Assembly (NCBI GenBank): GCA_947359465.1
Contig: OX375879.1
Span: 91,624,578 to 91,688,577 of the forward strand
From: Metellina segmentata
Lineage: Eukaryota; Arthropoda; Arachnida; Araneae; Tetragnathidae
DNA: 64,000 nt
Direction of reading: 5' to 3'
The first letter of the stretch is position 1; each line of letters begins with the position of its first letter. Of the stretch, positions 55,169-64,000 are shown in pieces. The notes beneath the pieces were generated by a model. The model saw only the letters and a program-made list of their open reading frames with translations. It was not told the DNA's origin and ran no database searches. The translations under genes were made by a program, and so were the position numbers.

Positions 55169-55220
55169 TTATCCGAGTTAGTCTTGGTCCACATTAACTC
55201 GGAAAATCGGGACTCTACTG
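55169..55220. mobile_element. pogo/Tigger-like terminal fragment
   Basis: The complement reads CAGTAGAGTCCCGATTTTCC, the style of pogo/Tigger terminal repeats, and TA follows at 55221. A weaker similar sequence is at 29171-29200 (CAGAATCCCGATTATCTG). The rest of the element was not found. Confidence 0.5.
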
Positions 55221-55546
55221 TATATAAAAAAGGATATGTGTGCATAGTATTCTCTATACAAATCTACACCTTGTGACCAATCCACACCAAATTTGGTACA
55301 CTTATACTTTAGACATTGCGGAAAATATAGATTATTTCTTTCCTGTCTTCAGTCCAATCTGTAACCATGAAAATTGTCACACAGGTAGTCCTAAAAGTGC
55401 CCATCGAAGCCCCAATTTTAAAATTGAAAGTTGGCTTTCCTGTCAAGGAAACACGTTCTACAGGGTTTGTGTATTTGAGTTAACACAGTAAAATGTCGCG
55501 GTCATATTTTAAACCCGAGTAACTCCGGATTATTCAGCTAGTATCT
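55221..55546 (+). mobile_element. Short Helitron
   Basis: From about TATATAAAAAAGGATATGTG, through ACACCTTGTGACCAATCCAC and CCAAATTTGGTACACTTAT (blocks common in arthropod Helitrons), to GAGTAACTCCGGATTATTCA then GCTAGT. The 5' TC is not clear because it abuts the pogo-like end. Confidence 0.7.
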
Positions 55547-56678
55547 TATAAAATAACTTTTTAAGTTTCTAAAAACAAGTTTTTTTTTAATCTGCGCCAT
55601 TTTTGTTCTGTGTAGTAATACAAGTCTGTAAAAGTCATCAAGCTCTTTACGCTACTTTCAAGAGATTGCTTATGCTATCTTCGTCTTTTTATTTTCATAG
55701 TTTGTTACTAATACACGGAAGATTATATTGGACGTTTATCATATAGCACGTACAACTTTTCATGTGTATTTCAAAAACCTACTTAAACCATTAAAATATT
55801 TTTCGATCTTTAAAAGTTGAGCTAGCGAGTATAACCGGCGGTGTAAAACAGTATAAAGTTAGTCCTTCAGATAATTTAAATACTTAACGTACATGTAATT
55901 ATTTACATGTTATGCCTTTGGGAGCGATTGCGCTTCATTCAATTGTCGTCAAACAATTGACAGGTTTATGCCAGAGGGTGAAACTGAAGAGCATTTTCCA
56001 CGTTTTATTAATTATTAAAAGGGGGGGAGGGGGTTGTGCCAACAAAATCAAAAACGTTTTTTAAAAAGTGGTTTGCCAACAGTTTAGCCTTGTAAACCTG
56101 TCGTAAAATGTTTGAAATCAAATAATCACATTTAGTTCTTAAAGATGTGTTAATTTTTGATGGAAATAGGAGATATTTCTGTCCTATCAAAAGGGCAATT
56201 CTAATCACTTGTGGCTTGGGACTTATTGCTGAAGGGATTCAACACCCTTTTAACAATTATTTTTGATTTTACCTTTGCCAGAAAATTTTTAATTGTGCGT
56301 TATTCCAATACACATAGAATATTCGTAACAAGAGAAAAAAAAAACATTTTTACACACACAACAATTTAAAAATTCAATTTTAGAATAATACTTCAATACT
56401 TTAAAATTTTAGACTCTTGTAAATTTTAATTCTTTGAAAGCATTTCGTTGTTGTGATTTGTTTCTTAAAATTTGGTGCATGGGATTAAACGGTTTTTTTT
56501 CCCTAATATCTTCAGACACTATGAAAAGCAGAAACAGCCAATGATTGATTTTATTAATAAAAAAAATAACAATTCCTATTAATGCTTATTCCACTTACAC
56601 AGTCCCCAAATCCATAAAAAAAAACTATAAAAAGTCCAAAAAGTAGTAAGTTTTACTCCTGACATGCAATGAGAAATA
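55547..56678. other. Intergenic, nothing identified
   Basis: AT-rich, with chance frames only. Confidence 0.45.
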
Positions 56679-58059
56679 CACACATTGCCATAAAAATTTG
56701 CTCACCAAGAAAAAGTCGTAAAAATGAAACGAAATTTTACACATGTAAGTACCACTTTGATATAAGTAAGTGATTAGAAAACCAAAGAAAAAAGATCATT
56801 TATTGCAGAAAAAAGTACAAAGGAACGGAAGTTTTAGTACTCTGTTGGACCTCCTCTAGCACGAATGCATGATGCGATACGAGCGGGCATTGAGGCATAC
56901 AAGTTCCGTATGATGTCCTGAGACATCTCGTTCCACAGTTGCTGTAAACGCGCCTCTAGTTCGACCAAAATCGTAGAGTGTCCAACTTGCCGTCCCAAAT
57001 GATCCCAGATATGCTCGATTGATGACAAATCTGGGGATCGAGCAGGTCAGGGAAGGGTGGTAATGTGTCGGAGGCAGTCTTGTGACATCCTTGCTGTGTG
57101 TGGCCGAGCATTGTCTTGTTGAAAAATGACTCATGGGAGCCCTGCCATGAGTGGCACCACATGTGGCTGAAGGATGTCATGGACTGTCTGGGCTGTCGTG
57201 CCATGGATCAATATTAGGGGTGACCGTGTATCGTAAGCAATGGCACCCCATACCATCACACCAGCTGTGGGAGCGGTGTGTCGCTGTAAAGCGAAGGCAG
57301 GATTGAGGCGTTCACCACGGGGCCTCCACACACGAACACGATTGTCATAACTGCTCAAATTGAATCTAGATTCGTCGCTGAAGACGACCTGGTTCCATTC
57401 CGTTGCAGTCCAATCCCGTCGTGCGCGTCGGTGGGTTTGTGTCATTGGCAGCCCACGTAATGGGCGCCGCGATACCAGATGTCCTTCAGCCAGGCTCCTT
57501 GCGATGGTTCGGGAACACAGGGGCCCGTAGTGAAATTGCTGCCTGTGTATGGATAGCGGTCAATGAGGCAGTTGGCTTTACGCGTGCGTTTCGTATGATG
57601 TGGCGGTCTTCTCGACGACTGGTCTGTCGAGGGCGTCCTGAACCTGGTCGCTGTGTAAATGACGTCTCTTATGTCCACTGGTCCCAACACCTCCTCACAG
57701 TAAAATCAAAACGGCCTACTTGACGAGCTACTCGCCGAGATGACCACCCAGCTTCCATCATCCCGATGATTATTATCTCTCGAACTCTGACAGCTGCTCA
57801 TATTGTCTTTCGATGGCGGCGTAAGGGCATGTCTACCTCAGCGTTTCCTTTGCAAAAGATTAAGTACACTCAAACAAGCTCTGCTTACCTGTTTTATACT
57901 CCAAGGAGAACGAAGTTCAACGCCCTCTAATGGCATTACGCAATGCGCAATCAAGCTGCATTTCTAATCATCTGCATATCTGGCCGACATGTACCTTCAT
58001 TCCAAGTTTCGTTACGATCCCACAATTATTTCTTGGTCGCAAATTTTTATGGCAATGAG
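56679..58059 (-). mobile_element. Tc1-like transposon, 1.38 kb
   Basis: The ends share CATTGCCATAAAAATTTGC and CCAAGAAA in opposite orientation, and TA lies just outside each end (56677-56678 and 58060-58061). It encodes a nearly full-length Tc1-type transposase pseudogene on the minus strand. Confidence 0.9.
56834..57761 (-). pseudogene. Tc1-like transposase pseudogene
   Basis: Begins with two Met codons at 57761 (MMEAGWSSRRVARQVGRFDF), a Tc1 helix-turn-helix start, with a stop soon after (WDQWT then stop). The catalytic part reads VVFSDESRFNLSS and APTAGVMVWGAIAYD in one frame. It then shifts near 57130 where QQDNARPHTA is expected (seen as NKTMLGHTQQG in another frame) and ends LSSIEHIWDHLGRQVG-like to RARGGPTEY. 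All three acidic positions remain visible across frames, so only a few changes separate it from a full protein. Relatives of this sequence are widespread in arthropods and fish. Confidence 0.9.
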
Positions 58060-58423
58060 TATAATTAACTCGTTAAATAAAGAAGCTACAGTTATGACAT
58101 TTTGCACAGATATTATTGGAGGCTGATGAATTTAAAACAATAAATATAAAAGAATAAAAATGTTTTGAATGTTTGGCCAGTTTTAAGATAGTCTCGTAAG
58201 CTTTTTCAATAAAGTTATTTTGTCCTACCTCAATTTGTATAACAAATTGGCCTAAATTCAATAAGAAATCATGCAATCCTCAAAAACCTACATTTTCCTA
58301 GACGAATGATATTTAAAATTGATACACATCGTCTCGGCTTTGAAAAGAAATTCATTAACTGACAAAAAATAATTTTTGGTTGTACATCTGTATAAAGACT
58401 AAATTTTACGTCATTGATAATCT

Positions 58424-58659
58424 TTATAATTGTGTAAAACAGATTACAATACGGAAAGGTATGCCATCGACATGAAAATAAGCATTCAGTGTCTGCGAAA
58501 GAAATGCCAGATAATCATTTATATCAAAGCCGATGATGTATCCTTCAGGTAGCTCGATTCTTACTTCTAACACGACTGCATTTATTCCACAAGGAGCAGT
58601 CACTGCCAAGCGTGATTGTAATCTAGGCTCATTTGCTCCAAAAAAATATATTATACAAA
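58424..58659 (-). CDS. Candidate terminal coding exon of an unrecognised host gene
   Basis: On the minus strand an acceptor TTCTTCTTTCTTCATTTGTCAG is followed by an open frame ending at TAA (58424-58426). It contains PRLQSRLAVTAPCGINAVVL, RIELPEGYIIGFDINDYLAF and YFHVDGIPFRIVICFTQL. The composition is that of a folded protein, not of chance AT-rich translation, and contains no transposon motif. The intron would be phase 1. I do not recognise the family, and no upstream exon was identified to 64 kb. Confidence 0.4.
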
Positions 58660-58979
58660 CTGACAAATGAAGAAAGAAGAATTGCTCCCTTTTTTTCTAA
58701 AGAGATGATAGCTTCGTTTGTCTTTGCCAAAAGTCAATGTACTTTTGAGTCATCCAAGTAATTTATCGCTGTCATAATTAAGTATCTGCTGCCAAGGTCA
58801 AAAGGAAATTCAAGAGTTCACGATAAAAAGAGCATTAAGAATGAGAGTGTAAACGCGCTTATCTTTCTAGTTTAACAGCTATTTTCGAATGTTGTTTAGC
58901 TCGAAATTGGGACCCTATTGCATTTAGCTAACTAAAGGCAAAAGTTGAGATTTTGCAAGATTACCACTGATTGGTTAGC

Positions 58980-59180
58980 ATATCTCGGTTTCAACCGTTC
59001 TGGTGGTTATATTCACGAGTTATCTCGGTGAGACTTACAAAACTGACCAAATCTCAACGGGCGAAATATCTCGACGTTTGAAGAAAACGGACCACAGGTC
59101 TGATCTCGTCTTCATAAACAAATCAACAATGTCTTGATGACGAGATATCTCCTCGAAACCACTTGGAGTGTTAATTCTTT
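58980..59180 (+). repeat. Dispersed repeat, copy 2 (partner at 41190-41350)
   Basis: Shares the ATGTCTTGATGACGAGATAT, CTC.TCGAA.CCA and GAGTGTTAATT blocks with the first copy. Several ATCTCG motifs recur inside. Confidence 0.4.
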
Positions 59181-59386
59181 ATCCACACGTTTGAATGCAT
59201 CTGAACCCCGCCTATCTTACATAGTGGTCGTAGCGTTTGTCTGCCATCAAGTACGTCCCTCATTCGATTGAACGTTTGTATGCGCATGGATGTTATTGAT
59301 TGCCCCTGTTAGGAGTTACGGCGCCTTCACCCACTCGGTGGTCCTCTGCAAAAAAGCCGTCCATTCACCTCTTTAGTGATGATGAA

Positions 59387-59629
59387 CAGGGCCGTCCTGA
59401 GATATTTGGCGCCTGTGGGCTACTAACAATAAAGCGCCCCTCTTCAGACGAAAATACGGAGAGGGGTGACTGGTGAAGTTTTAAGTTTCAGACTAGAAAA
59501 AAGTCAATATAGTCAGTCACGCGCTGGTCTCGAGCCGTCAAAATGATTTGAATGAAAGAAAATTGCCGCCCCAAAAGGCTGGCGCCCCGGGGCTGAAAGC
59601 CCTTTACCCCTGTGCTTAGGGTGGATCTG
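59387..59629. mobile_element. 243-bp hAT MITE
   Basis: Starts CAGGGCCGTCCTGAG and ends in the complement of CAGATCCACCCTAAG. The 8-bp duplication ATGATGAA is exact (59379-59386 and 59630-59637). The interior contains GGCGCC and GCGCCCC motifs and no coding frame. Confidence 0.85.
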
Positions 59630-60085
59630 ATGATGAATGTCGAAGAGGCTGGCATTATAAATTAAATAAGAAATTTATTTCAGCAAACCTATCATTACAA
59701 GCGACCCTATTTGAAAAATAAGTTAAGATATTACGACACCCCTCGGTTGAATTTAAAGAGGTTTCCATGTGATACTTTAATAACGCACCTCAAAACGCTA
59801 CCCAGTATGTTATTTATTGTGGTTTACACAATCACAAAAAAAAGCATTGCAAGTAAAATAAAAGATTCTTCGTAAGAATTGGAAGCCAAAAATCACGATA
59901 TATGTAAATCGAAACCAAATACGCACAGTTGCATTTTTATACTCATTGATAGTAGACTTGGTTAAAGCAAAAATGAAATGTTTATTGGACAAAAATTATA
60001 GTTATATTTTACAAAAATACAGTGTCTGCACAACTACTTAGAAACTTAATATGGTTGACTTCAATCCACAAGATGGCACTACGAA

Positions 60086-61189
60086 TAGGCATTGCAATCC
60101 GGCGGATACGGTATCATTTGGCTGCCTACCGGATCCAGCAACATCTATTGGATCCGGTCCGCATCCGATAAACATGAATTTAAAAGAATTAAATATAGGA
60201 TTATTCAAACCCAACTTTAAAGTCGCAAAATCGTTTATTAAGCAATCGATTGTGAATTAATCGATTTTATATTTTTCAATCATCAGTTTGAAGAATTCTA
60301 GCGAAAATAATAAATTAAATTATCAATAGTATTTTTTTTTAATAAAGAGGAATTATAAAAGCAAATTCTGCAAGAAAATGAAGACTATTGCAAAAAGACA
60401 AGAAAAGAAACAGATTTTGAGAAAATACTGAAGAAATAAATGACTTCTTATGAAATAGAGTCAAAAGAAAGTATTTGTCTCTTATGTACGACTACTTAAT
60501 GACGGTTAAACCAACTAGTGTCGAAGCTGAGAGGGTCTTCTCGGCCGCTGGTTATATTTGCAGTTCATCGAGAAGTAAGTTGGGGGATGACACAATTAAA
60601 ACGATTTGTTTCCTTAGATCTTTCTCTCAAGTTTAGTTCTTTCAAACTCAAAAAGGATTTTCAGTACTACACGACTACGTTTTAAGAAATTACGAATAAT
60701 TAATAGGTACTTTTTTTGTTATGTTGACCAAAACCTACCAAAGATTAGATTTTTATGTTAGTATAAGACAAGGTTAGGTACAATTTATATGTCATTTGCT
60801 CAACGACATTAGAGATAGAGTACTTAATTTTAGATAAATAGAAAAGTTCTACGTATAAAATAAACTGATGTTTTTTGTTGAGGAAACTAGTAAGACTGAT
60901 CATCAATCGCTTTATACTTACTAATAGTAGTTCTAGTAGTTACTGAAATTAATTGTTGGTGACTGATTTCCTACCTATGGATAATTATTAATAAAGTTGA
61001 TTCTCTAATGCTAAAATAAACGTTTTGTTCGTCAATTTGGAATAATATCCTTTCTACCTACTTTCACTCAGCCGATTTTGGAAAAATACATACTGGTTAG
61101 ATAGTTCCAATCCGGCCGTATCCGGTTGGATCCAGTCGGATTAGTGTCAATCCGGCCGGATTGAAGATCGTGCCGGATTGCAATCCTAA
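60086..61189 (+). mobile_element. Internally deleted hAT transposon with ATCCGG-rich ends
   Basis: Starts TAGGCATTGCAATCCGG and ends in the complement of TTAGGATTGCAATCCGG. The 8-bp duplication ACTACGAA is exact (60078-60085 and 61190-61197). Both ends carry repeated ATCCGG subterminal motifs (60095-60170 and 61108-61180). It retains only the C-terminal part of a transposase. Confidence 0.92.
60484..60636 (+). pseudogene. hAT transposase C-terminal dimerisation domain remnant
   Basis: Reads MYDYLMTVKPTSVEAERVFS then AAGYICSSSRSKLGDDTI and CFLRSF before a stop. This is the conserved hAT C-terminal block (SxEAERxFS...RxxL). The DNA-binding and RNase H-like parts are gone. Confidence 0.88.
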
Positions 61190-61197
61190 ACTACGAA

Positions 61198-63339
61198 CAT
61201 TTAAGAAACAAAAATTAAATATAGAAGGTATGCAATAAAAATAAAAGTGAAAGGTAACAAAAAAGGCACCAAAGCAGTCACATGAAAATACAGGGAATGA
61301 AAAGATAAACATCGAGTTTTGGAATGAAACATAACAGAAGACAAGAATAAATCTTCTTTTTAAGGCTACACATTACCGTAAAAATGGCCCATACAGTTAG
61401 AAAGCTATCCTCAAAATTTTGGACCTGAACTCAATTTAGTTTTTGGGAAATTCGAAGTTTTCTGAGCGATGTCAGACTCAAATTTGACAGCTTTCGTGAC
61501 GTGTTAGTGTCCGAATATAATTGTGGCACGTTGAAAATACTTCAGGCCTTTCATTTCCCAATTTAGTTTAACATCACAACACTTGGCTTTGTTAACTGAC
61601 TATAGGAGATCCTATTTTCGTAACAAAACAATGTCTGTAAAATATAAAATTGCACAGCGAAAAATCAAACTTGCACAACTGAGTAAAACTAAATATGAAA
61701 AAAATTTAAAGTGTTGTATATAAAGCCGGACATTTCTAATTTAATTATTATTATTTTGAATTATTGCATTGTGTTTTAAAACTTTTTTTGAGAATGTTTA
61801 ATATGATCCGCTAAATTGCCTGTTTTTTGTCGCGCTAACCATATTTTCAATTATATGAAATACAACAGTATTTTGGATAAAATAAAAACTTATTGTGATC
61901 ACATTGAATGAAATCATATTAAAATTTTTTTTAAGTATACGTAAGATGTTGAAAAATAACATATTAAAAAATTAGAGCTCTACAAGCATTAGAAAGTTTT
62001 GTTATATGTCTTTAAAAACTTAAAATGCATTTTTCTCATACTTTTATTTTGGTAGTAATAGTAACTGTTTTCTATTCCCTAAGGCTTTTTTTCGATTCAT
62101 GGTAGAGCATTGAAATTTTTCGTATACATTTTAAATGTTAGTTAGTATTTTGTGTCTTAATATTAAAGTTTTTTTTTTAATATCCAAAATGTATAGATTT
62201 AGAATTTTCAAGGTTTTTCCAGTGTTCTGATACAAAAATCCTTATTGAAGTGAAACAAAGACACAGATTTTATAAATTCTAGCTAGTACTTAATTCTAAC
62301 TATCCAACAATTATAAAAAAAAACCACAAATAGTAAAAAATATTAAAAATTGACTATTTTATAAAAGTTTAAAAAAACTTTAAAAATTTGAGTTTTTTTT
62401 TTAAATTTTAAAATACGGTTCAACTAACTGACTTAATTTTTTGAAATATGCTTATAAATATACTTTAGAACAAAAATAGCTATTTCCACTTTGTTTAACT
62501 CACTAAAATTTTTTTCTGAAAAAGGGTACTGTGTGTGTGTGTGTGTGTGTGTGATGCTGATTAACACAGAAGAAAATAAACAAAAACTATATACAGTCCA
62601 ACAATGTGACTCAATCTAATGAAAGAAATCCATGGAGAGATTTTTAAAAACTGTTCGTGTACTGTTCATGCGTAGTTATTGATGAGTGGAGTGGACAAAA
62701 CAAATTTTACATATCGGACTGCTGTAAAATTGCAATACGTTGATGTCACTCACAGAGGATTGTGTTGGCCAAGCCTACTTATCTTAAGTTCCACATTATG
62801 ACCCCATGTGATAAACTACAAGCTGGCTAATACAAGCGTAACTTCCTGTGTTTTGTACTCAGTTTGTTGAAGCAGCAAACTAATACAAAGGAAATTATCA
62901 TTATCAAATACAAGATGTTGGTTTAGCATGTCGCTCTGTGGTCACTTTTTACCACACGAGATTTTATTAGACCTTAGAAAAGGTATGGATCCATTTAAAT
63001 TAGTTTTTATTGGATTTATTTATAGTTTATAATTTTTAAATACTGCGTAATTTTCTTGTTATTGTGGAAATATATATGTCCCTATCATTGCCGAAGTTCT
63101 TTCAAAACACGAGTTTTGCAACTATTAAATTTGAGCGAGCATCACATACTGAATTGTGCAGATTGATAAGTAGCGATTCCGATTTTACAGAAAAGGAACT
63201 TAACGATCCCAGCCAAAATGTTTTTTATTTTTCCTCTCCTTTACTGAAATTGATTAGGGCAGGAAATGTGATCGCTTTTATTTTTATTTTTACACGAAGG
63301 GCAGAAAATGCAATCTGTTTATTTTGGAAAGCGAAGCTT
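61198..63339. other. Intergenic, nothing identified
   Basis: AT-rich, with a (GT)n microsatellite at 62530-62553. No supported gene. Confidence 0.5.
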
Positions 63340-63893
63340 CGCGTGACGTCACAATCTCTTGCGAAAATATAAAAGAAAATCAAACGTAAAAGGTATCTAC
63401 CTGGTGGAAAATTTTCCGCAGTTTTCAAATCCGCTAAAATTTGAAAACCTTTAACGATTGCTGAGATAGAAAAAAGCACCGAAGAACGCCAGTGATAACT
63501 TTTGTAATATCGTTTGCTTCACTGGAATCCGTTTCGGAGGAAATCAAAATGAATGAATCTCGAAACAAACGAAGGTCATTCGAATGTGTTCTCTCCCATT
63601 CTAGAGACGGGAGATGAAAAAACTTGGCATGGTTCCAATGTCTGACGTCAAGGTGACTTGGGGCGAAAAGTCTAAATTTTGATGTTTCTTCATTCTCCGA
63701 AAGAACGCGGAAGAAGGAAGAATGGTGAAAAAAGTGTTAAATTCATTTTAAAATGTTCTAGATTGAATTTTACCTAAAATTGCAAAATATTCGGACTACT
63801 TGTGTGCCAAATCCCATTACTGTAAGTGCCATAGATTCGCCAGGACTTTGCGGCCAAGAAACAAACAAACACTTCCTTTTATAATAGTAGAGA
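63340..63893 (-). mobile_element. Helitron 5' part (minus strand) with the ATCGTTAAAG module
   Basis: On the minus strand it starts TCTACTATTATAAAAGGAAG then TGTTTGTTTGTTTC near 63893, and contains the ATCGTTAAAG...GCGGAAAATTTT module and TTTTCGCAAGAGATTGTGACGTCACG at 63340-63530. This links the module at 12180 and 28255 to a Helitron family. The 3' end is not recognised. Confidence 0.55.
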
Positions 63894-64000
63894 CAACGTT
63901 GGTTATTGTTTACTTATCATTAGATTAATTATGCTTCTTCTGTTATGATATGCTGAGTTTCTCATTTCTCTAAATAAACCTTTTTTTTTTTTAAGTTTTT

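Noticed and set aside
57403..57723. 106-codon plus-strand frame
   Set aside because: Shadow of the minus-strand Tc1 transposase pseudogene.
61097..61312. 71-codon minus-strand frame
   Set aside because: It overlaps the right end of the hAT element and its ATCCGG motifs.
62530..62553. (GT)n run
   Set aside because: Ordinary microsatellite.

Overview
The window looks like nuclear DNA of an arthropod, most likely an arachnid and probably a spider. It is AT-rich, its reading frames are intron-interrupted or decayed, and it is packed with eukaryotic mobile elements: a Ty3/gypsy Gag-Pol, a non-LTR retrotransposon with gag-like and EN-RT-RNase H ORFs, mariner/Tc1, hAT and Helitron elements, and a tRNA-derived SINE with many copies. 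There are no operons, ribosome binding sites or prokaryotic features. The spider assignment rests on remembered resemblance of the element proteins and is an inference.

Layout. Bases 1-4575 are the 3' part of a Ty3/gypsy element with an intact Gag-Pol frame and a probable 3' LTR. Bases 5.3-12.7 kb hold two LTR-like fragments (one with a clear CRE/CCAAT/TATA promoter), a mariner-type element carrying a nested foldback transposon with an exact 10-bp target duplication, an internally deleted Tc1-like element with perfect 30-bp ends, and Helitron-type repeats.

The best host gene is split into two exons (14438-14537 and 24641-24744). It encodes a 67-residue single-pass membrane protein with a lysine-rich tail. 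Its roughly 10.1-kb intron is a nest of insertions. A mariner copy carries a 5'-truncated LINE fragment. A minus-strand SINE is split first by a 578-bp hAT element and then by a nearly perfect 5.8-kb LINE, in the sense of the host gene, flanked by a 13-bp target duplication.

From 28 to 32.9 kb is a SINE cluster with more nesting, including a hAT-like element full of palindromic ATCGAT motifs. From 35 to 60 kb there are further deletion-derivative mariner/Tc1 elements (35.2, 50.7, 51.6 and 56.7 kb), an AT satellite split by a small inverted-repeat element at 38 kb, short Helitrons (46.6, 54.4 and 55.2 kb) and three hAT elements (53.8, 59.4 and 60.1 kb). One candidate host terminal exon lies on the minus strand at 58.4-58.66 kb. 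The remaining stretches are AT-rich with nothing I can identify.

Nothing here forms a multi-gene pathway. The story is one of insertion history: relative ages of elements can be read from nesting and target duplications, and most DNA transposons have lost the middle of their transposase while keeping their ends. The elements most likely to retain function are the LINE at 18.2-24.0 kb and possibly the gypsy element, whose 5' end lies outside the window.
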